Assembly: GCA_039182515.1 (NCBI GenBank)
Contig: JBCDCE010000084.1
Coordinates: 1-9,716 of the forward strand
DNA from: JBCDCE01 sp039182515
Lineage (GTDB): Bacteria > Pseudomonadota > Alphaproteobacteria > Rhodobacterales > Rhodobacteraceae
Direction: 5' to 3'
Length of the DNA: 9,716 bases
Both the position numbers and the translations under genes were made by a program. The stretch's first letter is position 1, and each line of letters starts with the position of its first letter. The notes beneath the pieces are model-generated. The model was not told where the DNA came from. It saw only the letters and a program-made list of their open reading frames with translations, and did no database searches. Positions 1 to 6,834 of this stretch are shown here, one piece after another.

Positions 1-66
1 ACCGCCCAGAACCTCCGGAAACTTGCCAAGATCTTTCCTGCACCGCAGCAAACGCGCAAAGCCTGA
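1..66 (+). CDS. Possible C-terminal end of a gene running in from the left, transposase-like
   Basis: The first plus-strand frame is open from the window edge to a TGA at 64-66 and encodes 21 residues ending in a basic tail (LRKLAKIFPAPQQTRKA). The phrase AQNLRKLAKI resembles the last helix of transposases of the IS1182/IS5-like type, where an A-x-N-L-x-K/R-L motif often closes the DDE domain. That likeness is recalled, not searched. No terminal inverted repeat can be confirmed because the other end lies outside the window. A minus-strand frame from an ATG at 89 is also open to the edge, so the strand is not certain. Confidence 0.3.
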   Translation, partial: TAQNLRKLAKIFPAPQQTRKA

Positions 67-311
67 TCAGAAAGGCGATCGAGCACCATCGAAATCACTA
101 CTTTCTGCGCTAGCAACACGTTGTTTTTCCACAGAATCGGCTTATTCCAGACTTTCGTTGCGTGCCGTTCGAATGGTCGCCACGGCTCACGCGTCCTATG
201 TCCCCCCCAAGCCATCAGCGACCCCATCGCGCCGAAGGCGCTGGTTCGACGCCTGCGCATTACTGGCCAGTTTGGGGTGGCCCGCGGCCAAAACTGTCTG
301 GTGCAAAAGCT
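67..311. other. Intergenic stretch, no convincing gene
   Basis: Short open frames exist on both strands, but none has a credible ribosome binding site or a recognisable product. The only structure seen is an imperfect inverted repeat: AGTTTGG at 269-275 pairs with CCAAAACT at 288-295 across a GC-rich loop. It lies 17-43 bases beyond the stop codon of the hydroxylase gene and could end the operon transcript, but no T-run follows on the minus strand, so it is not a standard intrinsic terminator. Confidence 0.3.
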
Positions 312-1283
312 CTAAGAGCGCGGCGTCCGGGTTTTGAGGCGGGCTTTCATTTGCTCTTTGCCTGCCTCTGACCCGTCGTGAAATGTGCCGAACCAAGCAT
401 CCCAAGGAACTTCCAACGTGCCGTAGTTCACCTCGAAGTAACGGTGGTGCATCTGGTGATGGAAATTCCCCAAGTGAAGGCGTTTGCGCCCTTTGGCCCA
501 TAGACCTTCGAACCCCGTGTGCGTCGTGATGGCGTAAAGACCAAAGAACATCAAATGCGCCACAACATGCACAGGATGTGTGGGCACAAAAAAATGGATA
601 AGCGCCGTGCCAAAGTACATCACGTGCTCAACCGGGTGCATTGAGAGGCCCGACCACGGGCCGATATCGGTGTTGCGGTGATGGAGAGCGTGGAAGCGGT
701 AGAAGAGATCCGTGTGCAGCAACCGGTGCATCCAGTAGAAGTAAAAGCTCTCCCAAATTGGGATCAGGAAGAACACGGCGACAAACCAAAAGGCCCCGTC
801 ACTCCAGCTCCAAAGCGGCGCATAGCCGTTGGCCATTGCCCACCAGATCAGGGCTTCCCACAAGCTCCAGATCGTGACGCCCGAAGCAAGGGTCCAAAAC
901 ACATTGTCCCAAAACTGGCTGTCAAAGCTGAACATCCGCCCTTCGCGCGGGAAGGGGCGAGGGTCATATTTGTGCTCCGTGCCTTGCAAGGCCTTAGCAT
1001 GGAAAATCAGGTGTAACCCTTGTGCCAAACATCCTGCGAGGACGAGGTTGCGCAAGAAGATCCCAAGGATCCACAGGCCTGGCGTGGCCGTTTGATCCAA
1101 GCTGGGGCTCGCCCAAAAATAAGCGGCACAGGCCAATGCCACGAGCGCGAGGTTTTGGGTGAGCGGGAACCAACTGTCCCAATACCAACGCAGCACCGCG
1201 AGCGGCTTTATAGGCCAGGTAAAAAGCGGATTGACCTGCAAAGGCAGGCTGTCCGGCGTATGATTCCATTCTGTGCGGGCCAA
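312..1283 (-). CDS. Sterol desaturase / fatty acid hydroxylase family membrane protein
   Basis: A 323-residue integral membrane protein of the di-iron fatty acid hydroxylase superfamily, which uses oxygen to hydroxylate or desaturate lipids or other hydrophobic substrates. The histidine boxes are visible: HRLLH at 186-190, HALHH at 198-202, HPVEH at 216-220 and HHQMHH at 275-280. Hydrophobic segments lie near 44-58, 70-94, 125-150, 164-182 and 222-250. The C-terminus has the family-typical run NYGTLEVPWDAWFGTFH. The start is TTG, chosen because AAAGGA sits six bases upstream and no better in-frame start is near. It is the third gene of the apparent operon, 60 bases after the dehalogenase stop. 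Substrate is unknown; family members in this branch have been tied to sterols, carotenoids, ether lipids and alkanes. A role with the dehalogenase is inferred from position only. Confidence 0.88.
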   Translation of the reverse strand: MARTEWNHTPDSLPLQVNPLFTWPIKPLAVLRWYWDSWFPLTQNLALVALACAAYFWASPSLDQTATPGLWILGIFLRNLVLAGCLAQGLHLIFHAKALQGTEHKYDPRPFPREGRMFSFDSQFWDNVFWTLASGVTIWSLWEALIWWAMANGYAPLWSWSDGAFWFVAVFFLIPIWESFYFYWMHRLLHTDLFYRFHALHHRNTDIGPWSGLSMHPVEHVMYFGTALIHFFVPTHPVHVVAHLMFFGLYAITTHTGFEGLWAKGRKRLHLGNFHHQMHHRYFEVNYGTLEVPWDAWFGTFHDGSEAGKEQMKARLKTRTPRS

Positions 1284-1289
1284 GGGCTG

Positions 1290-1295
1290 TCCTTT
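1290..1295 (-). promoter_or_regulatory. Ribosome binding site deciding the TTG start of the hydroxylase gene
   Basis: On the minus strand this reads AAAGGA, six bases before TTG at 1283. It is a good Shine-Dalgarno match at good spacing and is the main support for the non-ATG start. It also shows that the third operon gene has its own translation signal. Confidence 0.6.
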
Positions 1296-1343
1296 GCTGA
1301 CTTCGCTTTAGCCAAGCAGCCTATTGGATTGAAATCAAGAGGT

Positions 1344-4300
1344 CTAAAGGTCCAGTTCAATCAGGCCGTCTTTTTGCGCGGCCCGGCTTTGGCATAAGAT
1401 GATCTCTTTTTCGCGTTGCGCTTTGGAGAGGACGAAGTCGCGGTGCTCGACCTCACCCGAGACGATCCCGCATTTGCACACGCCGCAGATCCCATCTGAG
1501 CACTTCAGTTCCACGTGTATACCAGCCGCGATGAGCGCATCTGCGGGCGTTTCCTCGGCGGACACAGCGATGTCACGGCCTGATTTTGCCAGACGCATCG
1601 TGAAGGCGTGGTTTTCATATTCGGGCTGTTCGGGCACGGAGAAATACTCCAAATGCCTGTGCTCTTCGGGGATGCCGGCGCGTTCGGCTGCCTCCATGAC
1701 GCTGGTCATGTAACGGTCCGCTCCACAAGTATAGACGTGCGTGCCCTGGGGCAGATCTCTCATGGCTTGGTCCAGATCGAGGCGGGTGCCTTCGTCCGTG
1801 ATGTGGACTTTCAGATTGCTGGCCCACGGATAGCTTTCGATCTCATCCAAAAAGCCCATGGTGGCGCGGGAACGGCCTGAATAATGCATCGTAAACGTTT
1901 GACCTTTTGCATGCAGCTCATGGGCCATGGCCAGCATTGGCGTGATGCCGATCCCGCCGCCCATGAGAAGGCTGTGCGGCGCCTCATGCAAAGGAAAGTG
2001 GTTGATGGGTTTCGAAACAAACACCCGCCGCCCTTCTGTGAAGATCCGGTGCAAGAGTTTTGAGCCACCTCGACCTTCGTGCTCGAGCAACACGGCAATC
2101 TGGTACTTTGAGCGATCCTTTGGATCACCTGACATTGAGTATTGACGCAAAAACTCCGGGCTCACGACAATATCGAGATGCGCGCCCGCCTGCCATTCGG
2201 GCAGGGGTTGGCCATCGACCGGCGTGAACTCGTATTTCGTTATGCCTTCCGCCATGGTCTCCGCCTTGGAAATCACAACCTGCACAACGGGGCTTTCGCC
2301 ATCTGCTGTGTAGCGGTGCAGATAAGGATCAAGCGTGCCGTTTTCGGCGCGAGATTGATACTCTTCGGCCGTGATCATGGCCTGATAGGCTTCAATCCCC
2401 GCTTCGCGGTCCATCGGGAAGGGATAGGGGTAGGGGTGCGGCGCAAGCGGGGCAGGATAGACCGCCATGGTTTGGTCTTCGAACTTCAGATCGAGGTCTT
2501 TTTGTAGCCCGCGGGCGTTCACAGGGGCTTTTGGCGCGCGGTAGACACCGTCTTCATCGATCTCAATGTCCCACCACCATTTTTTCACCGGATTAAGCGT
2601 GCCGTTGTCCGCATAGTCGTCAAGCTTGGCCAGCAGGGGTGCCGCTTTGGGCATGTTCATCGCCGCCCATCGGAAAGGCTTCTCGGAAAAGAGACCTTCT
2701 AAGTTCCAAGGGCAGGTTTTCATACAGCGCCCGCACATGGCGCCGCCGGGGGTGGTCACGCGGTAAGTGGTGCATTTCTGGCTGTCGGATTTCCAAATCT
2801 CATAGCCGTTGAACATCAACTTCGGCCCGGCGGTGATGGCCCCGGCTGGGCACTCGCGCGCGCATTTGTTGCAACTCTCACAAAAGCTCTGCAGGCCAAA
2901 ATCGATGGGCTTGTCGTGGGCCAAAGGCATGTCTGTGGTCACAACACCAGATTTGAGCCTTGGTCCTAAAAACGGATTGAGGATCACCTCGCCGATGCGG
3001 CTCACTTCGCCCAAACCGGAGAGCAGCAGGAGCGGCGGTTGGAGCACTTCGCCGTCCATCACCGTATGGGCTTTGGCCGAATAGCCCAGGTTGCGGATTT
3101 GCTTGGCAATGACGCCGCCCAAGAGCGAGAACCGCAGGTAGGCGCGCATGGATTGCGACACGGCAATCCAATCGTCGCCCGAGGAGCCTTCCATCGTCTC
3201 GAAACCCTGATCGATCACCATGGAGACGGCTTGATCATGGGGCGGATCGAGCACCTCGCCGCGCGCGTCATGGCTGTACCAGCTCCAATCGGGGCAGGCC
3301 GACATCCCAACCGCATCCACGCCCAACCAATAGGACGTGGCTTTGATCAAGTCTGTGGCCTCTTCTGGGGTAATCTCTGCTTTAACGGGCTCCGGTTCGC
3401 CATCTTGCAAAAGGACAAAGGCCCCTAAAGCACGGCGTTGCGCCATGGCAGGGGCGGCTTTGCGCACGTATTGACCGTTCTTGGCACCTTCTTGGAGGTT
3501 TTTGCCCATGTCCCCAAAATTTGCACGCGCGAACATATCCGCACGTTTCGGTACCCGTGCCACATTGGGCGCGTCGATGTAGGTGGTGGGGGTCTCCACA
3601 CGCTTTAAGGTCTCAAAAGGGTGGGCGCCGTCCACAAAGCGGCGCGATTTGTAAGGCTTGGCATTGCCTGCGTTCTTGGAAAAGCCTTGACCCAGTTTCC
3701 ATTTGATCCCGAAGGCCGATTTGGGCTGGTCTTTGAGTTCTTTGAGTGGCTGGTCCGGGGCCATCTCAAAACTTGTGGTGACCGCCGCGAGCCCAAAGCG
3801 TGTGCCGATATAGGGATGCGTGAGCGCGCCTTTTTCGACAGTTGCAAGGCCCGCAGCAACCGCGAGTTTGTTCAGATCGACGTCGGACGTCGATACCGTA
3901 TGGCCGCGTGCATCAAAGCCCAGGAGGCGCAAGTAATGCGCGAGCACAACGGCCGTCTCAGCGGCCAAAAGCCCGGCACGATGAGCCTGGGCGTCTTGCA
4001 TCCAAGCCGCTCCTGGCTCGTCAGGCTTTGGGTCTCGCGGGTTTTCATAGAGAAGCACCAGGGCATGGGTGTGCCCCTCGATGCTGGTGGGTGGGGCGCT
4101 GACGGTGTCTTTGAGGTCCGCCATAACCAAATCGATGCCGGTGGCGAGCGTTTTGGTTTGCCGGGTTTTGAGATCTTCGGCGAGGCGCGCCACATCTGGG
4201 TTTTGATAAGGCGTGCTCAAGAGAGCGTCTTGGGGCAGGGCGCAGATGCCGCTGACGGCGGCGTCGGTAAAATAAGAAAACGCCTTCATATGATCCGCGC

Positions 4301-4553
4301 GTGCCTGAGGATCTGCGGGAATCTCCGCCTCGCCGGTGTTGCGCATGCCCGTGCGGATGGCGTCAAGCATGGCCTGATGCTCGCGCATGGCATTGACGAT
4401 CGAAGTGGGATCAGAAGACCGATCGAAAGAGAGCTGCTGGCTTGTCGGGACTTGGTTGAGATCCGGGTAACCCGAGCTGCGCGCTAAAAGCTCAGAGGGG
4501 TATTTGCCCATATGCAAAGCGCGGTTTTTGTCAGAAAAGAAACGAAGGGTCAT
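1344..4553 (-). CDS. Self-sufficient reductive dehalogenase fused to NAD(P)H-flavin-[2Fe-2S] reductase (BhbA/NpRdhA-like)
   Basis: A 1069-residue cobalamin-dependent reductive dehalogenase predicted to replace an aryl halogen with hydrogen in the cytoplasm. Residues 1-690 form the RdhA part. It has two ferredoxin-type [4Fe-4S] motifs: C558-x2-C561-x2-C564-x3-C568-P and C594-x12-C607-x2-C610-x3-C614-P. From memory the NpRdhA active site is Tyr426/Lys488/Arg552; adding 46 to each gives Tyr472, Lys534 and Arg598 here, all the right residue. Residues 755-980 are a ferredoxin-reductase module with RQYS (803-806, flavin) and GGGIGITPM (865-873, NAD(P)H). Residues 983-1069 are a plant-type [2Fe-2S] domain with C1018, C1023, C1026 and C1054. 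There is no Tat signal and no rdhB. The ATG at 4553 has GAAAGG ten bases upstream. This architecture is like BhbA, the bromo-hydroxybenzoate dehalogenase of Comamonas. Brominated or chlorinated phenols are likely substrates, but this is inference. Confidence 0.93.
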   Translation of the reverse strand: MTLRFFSDKNRALHMGKYPSELLARSSGYPDLNQVPTSQQLSFDRSSDPTSIVNAMREHQAMLDAIRTGMRNTGEAEIPADPQARADHMKAFSYFTDAAVSGICALPQDALLSTPYQNPDVARLAEDLKTRQTKTLATGIDLVMADLKDTVSAPPTSIEGHTHALVLLYENPRDPKPDEPGAAWMQDAQAHRAGLLAAETAVVLAHYLRLLGFDARGHTVSTSDVDLNKLAVAAGLATVEKGALTHPYIGTRFGLAAVTTSFEMAPDQPLKELKDQPKSAFGIKWKLGQGFSKNAGNAKPYKSRRFVDGAHPFETLKRVETPTTYIDAPNVARVPKRADMFARANFGDMGKNLQEGAKNGQYVRKAAPAMAQRRALGAFVLLQDGEPEPVKAEITPEEATDLIKATSYWLGVDAVGMSACPDWSWYSHDARGEVLDPPHDQAVSMVIDQGFETMEGSSGDDWIAVSQSMRAYLRFSLLGGVIAKQIRNLGYSAKAHTVMDGEVLQPPLLLLSGLGEVSRIGEVILNPFLGPRLKSGVVTTDMPLAHDKPIDFGLQSFCESCNKCARECPAGAITAGPKLMFNGYEIWKSDSQKCTTYRVTTPGGAMCGRCMKTCPWNLEGLFSEKPFRWAAMNMPKAAPLLAKLDDYADNGTLNPVKKWWWDIEIDEDGVYRAPKAPVNARGLQKDLDLKFEDQTMAVYPAPLAPHPYPYPFPMDREAGIEAYQAMITAEEYQSRAENGTLDPYLHRYTADGESPVVQVVISKAETMAEGITKYEFTPVDGQPLPEWQAGAHLDIVVSPEFLRQYSMSGDPKDRSKYQIAVLLEHEGRGGSKLLHRIFTEGRRVFVSKPINHFPLHEAPHSLLMGGGIGITPMLAMAHELHAKGQTFTMHYSGRSRATMGFLDEIESYPWASNLKVHITDEGTRLDLDQAMRDLPQGTHVYTCGADRYMTSVMEAAERAGIPEEHRHLEYFSVPEQPEYENHAFTMRLAKSGRDIAVSAEETPADALIAAGIHVELKCSDGICGVCKCGIVSGEVEHRDFVLSKAQREKEIILCQSRAAQKDGLIELDL

Positions 4554-4604
4554 CGGGGCACGGCCTTTCGTACCACACTTACATCACCAGAGCCTTTGGG
4601 CAAC

Positions 4605-6251
4605 TCAGTCAGGCGTGTATTTCGCGGGCGCAGGGCCGCGGTAGGCGGCGGTGAGGGCCTCATCCACTTCGCTGCCATCAACCAGAAAGGGCATGATCCC
4701 GCGTTTGATCGAGCGTCCCCGCATGGCGCGGATATCGTCGTCGGACTTGGTGACGCGCTGATTACACCGCCGGCCCCATTCCGCCAAATGGGCATACATT
4801 TGATCGATGATTGCGTCATGTCCTGGCGCTTTGGCCAAATCGATGAACTCCTCTGGATCGCTTTTAAGATCAAAGAGCATGGGCCGAAAGCCGCCTTCGG
4901 AATGCATCATTTTGTAGCGGCCATCAAAGACCATGAAGAGCCGACAGTCTTTTGGATCGAGCCCAAGTTTGACGCTTTGCGGTGTAACAGAGAAGTCGAA
5001 TTCCGAGATGGCAAAGTCCCGCCACGCTGGTGTTTCCCCTCTAATCCAAGGCATCAAAGAGCGCCCTTCGAGGATGTGATCTGGTGGCGTGCCGCCTGCG
5101 GCCTCGACAAAAGTTGGCGCGAGATCGATGCTTTCGACCAAGGCGTCGCAAGTGGTGCCGCGTGTGGCGTCGGCTTGCGCGCGCGGATCGTAAATGATCA
5201 TCGGAACTTTGACGGATGGCTCGTGGAAGAGGTCTTTTTCACCCAACCAGTGATCGCCTAAATAGTCTCCGTGGTCCGATGTGAGGACGATCATCGTGTC
5301 TTTTAGACGGTCGGTTTCCTCCAAATGATCTAAGATCCGACCTAGCTGATCATCACACTGTTTGATGAGGCCCATGTAGGCTGGAATGACCTTTTGGCGC
5401 ACCTCGTCTTGTTGGAACGCAGCGGCGATTTTGTTGCTCATGTAAGCGCCAAAAACCGGATGTGGATCCTCTTGCTCGACCTCATGGCGCGTGGGCGCAG
5501 GCACATGATTTGGCCCAAACATATCATGATAAGGCGCCGGCACGATGTAGGGCCAATGGGGCTTGATGTAGCTCACATGGGCGCACCAGGGGCCTTGGGC
5601 CTCGTTGATGAAATCCAAGGTCCGATCCGTGAGCCAGGGCGTTTCGCTATGCTCTTCGCGGATGTTTGCGGACTTGTCGGTATGAGCCATAAACCAGCCC
5701 GACGCCTTGCTGCCATCCTCATCAATTCCGGCATTTGCAAAATCTGCCCAGGGGTTCTCAGACGGATAGCCTTGGGCTTTGAGGTATTCGTTATAAGGCG
5801 AGCGTTTCTCGTCATAAAACCCATCAGGGCCTTGGCCCCAAAGGCCATCGTCGCGGATCCAAACGTCAAAGCCGCATTCTGCTTGGCGCGCTCCTATCTC
5901 GCTATCAGGCGAAAGCCCCAAACGCTTCATGCCTTTCTCATCAGCCTTCATATGGGTTTTGCCCAAAAGCCAAGCCTGCATGCCCGCCTCGCGCAAGTGA
6001 TCGCCCAGGGTCATCTCGCCCACGCGCAAAGGAAAGCCGTTCCAAGCCGCGCCATGCGAGGCAACATAGCGCCCGGTGTAAAAGCTCATCCGGCTGGCCC
6101 CGCAAACGGGCGATTGCACGTAAGCATTGGTAAAGCGCACGCCCATGGCGGCGACACGGTCGAAATTGGGGGTTTTGAGATACGGATGCCCGGCGCAGCT
6201 GAGGTAATCAAAGCGCAGTTGATCATACATGATGAAAAGGATGTTGGGCAC
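4605..6251 (-). CDS. Sulfatase / phosphonate monoester hydrolase family enzyme (formylglycine type)
   Basis: A 548-residue alkaline-phosphatase-superfamily hydrolase that cleaves sulfate or phosphonate/phosphate monoesters. Visible landmarks are Asp10-Gln11 (metal), the CGASR motif with Cys50 (the residue oxidised to formylglycine in this family), GKTH at 97-100, KPHWPY at 230-235, Asp326-His327 in SDHGDYLGDH (metal), and Lys339 in GEKDLFHEP. The C-terminal half, with EFDFSVTP and FRPMLFDLKSDPEE, matches the branch often annotated as phosphonate monoester hydrolase in Rhodobacterales. GKTH looks more like arylsulfatases, so sulfatase against phosphonate hydrolase cannot be settled by eye. No signal peptide: it should be cytoplasmic. 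The start is GTG; a purine-rich GAGAAAGAG lies just upstream. It is the first gene of the operon, 51 bases before the dehalogenase. It needs a formylglycine-generating or anaerobic maturation enzyme, not seen here. Confidence 0.9.
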   Translation of the reverse strand: MPNILFIMYDQLRFDYLSCAGHPYLKTPNFDRVAAMGVRFTNAYVQSPVCGASRMSFYTGRYVASHGAAWNGFPLRVGEMTLGDHLREAGMQAWLLGKTHMKADEKGMKRLGLSPDSEIGARQAECGFDVWIRDDGLWGQGPDGFYDEKRSPYNEYLKAQGYPSENPWADFANAGIDEDGSKASGWFMAHTDKSANIREEHSETPWLTDRTLDFINEAQGPWCAHVSYIKPHWPYIVPAPYHDMFGPNHVPAPTRHEVEQEDPHPVFGAYMSNKIAAAFQQDEVRQKVIPAYMGLIKQCDDQLGRILDHLEETDRLKDTMIVLTSDHGDYLGDHWLGEKDLFHEPSVKVPMIIYDPRAQADATRGTTCDALVESIDLAPTFVEAAGGTPPDHILEGRSLMPWIRGETPAWRDFAISEFDFSVTPQSVKLGLDPKDCRLFMVFDGRYKMMHSEGGFRPMLFDLKSDPEEFIDLAKAPGHDAIIDQMYAHLAEWGRRCNQRVTKSDDDIRAMRGRSIKRGIMPFLVDGSEVDEALTAAYRGPAPAKYTPD

Positions 6252-6462
6252 CGGGGCTCTTTCTCAAAAAAGCGGAGACGTTTCGTTTGATTTTGGCGGA
6301 TTTTCCAAGCTGAGACCAGAGCGCGAAAACCGAAGATGACCCAAAGCTTACCTCAGCGCACGCGCAACGGGGGCTGTTTTTGAGCACGCTTCGCGAAAAT
6401 TGCAGGAATTATCGTGACTTTAGAAGGCCTTAGACCCTGTATATGTAGGTATGTTTTACGTA

Positions 6463-6497
6463 CGCCACCACGTATGCATAACGTATGCATGTTGGCG
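6463..6497. promoter_or_regulatory. Nested palindrome, candidate operator for the operon
   Basis: Inner arms ATGCATA (6474-6480) and TATGCAT (6484-6490) are perfect inverted repeats around ACG. The same stretch can also be read as a direct repeat, ACGTATGCAT at 6470-6479 and again at 6481-6490, a spacing of 11 bases or about one helical turn. Outer arms CGCCA (6463-6467) and TGGCG (6493-6497) enclose it. It sits about 210-245 bases before the sulfatase GTG. Such a layout suits a dimeric regulator, but no regulator gene is in the window and the binding protein is unknown. Confidence 0.4.
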
Positions 6498-6731
6498 GTT
6501 TTTCCACAACCCAAAGGCGAAATCATCGCTGAGCCTTAACGAGGCTTTAGACCAAGGCACGCACCGCCTGACGGACAGTGTGAAGCGCAAGTCTCACCAA
6601 AGCTTCAAGGCAGCGTGCTTATGAGCCGATGAGGGATTCATGAAAGCCGTTCAGTTGTGGATAGGGACAGCAGAGGTTTGCTGTGCGGCTAAAGAGGCCA
6701 TTGGGAAGACGAGCGAAACGGATCGGCTTGG

Positions 6732-6758
6732 GTCTGGTTTGCGGACAAAGCGGACTTT
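6732..6758 (+). repeat. Direct repeat, copy 1 (27 bases)
   Basis: Begins GTCTGGTTTGCGGACAAA, then G, then CGGACTTT. It matches 9342-9368 at 26 of 27 positions; the single difference is G against A at position 19. The unit itself contains two related nine-base words, GCGGACAAA and GCGGACTTT. It lies 77 bases past the stop of the DUF2971 gene. Confidence 0.75.
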
Positions 6759-6834
6759 TCTACGCCTTCGTCAATTTCCACTTTTGAGAAATCGCAAGCG
6801 GTGACTGATGCCGCCTGACACCACTTACCAAAAT

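Larger units (their letters stand above)
6252..6834. other. Intergenic region upstream of the sulfatase-dehalogenase operon
   Basis: About 580 bases with no convincing gene. The stretch nearest the sulfatase start should hold its promoter; a weak TATACA-like -10 can be read on the minus strand near 6440, but no clear -35 goes with it. A plus-strand frame of 54 codons (6640-6804) starts with ATG but has a random-looking, arginine-rich translation and overlaps the direct repeat at 6732-6758, so it is not called. A small inverted repeat AGCCT/AGGCT lies at 6532-6546 without a T-run. The nested palindrome at 6463-6497 is listed separately. Confidence 0.6.

Noticed and set aside
3621..4487. Long plus-strand open frame of 288 codons opposite the dehalogenase
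   Set aside because: It mirrors the codon pattern of the minus-strand gene, has no recognisable domain, and its strand partner has full family motifs.
5394..6290. Plus-strand open frame of 298 codons opposite the sulfatase (and a similar one at 4512-5261)
   Set aside because: Antisense shadows in GC-rich coding DNA. No motifs are seen and they lie opposite the catalytic regions of a confident gene.
6640..6804. Plus-strand 54-codon frame starting MKAVQLW
   Set aside because: The translation is random-looking and arginine-rich, it overlaps the 27-base repeat, and there is no convincing ribosome binding site.
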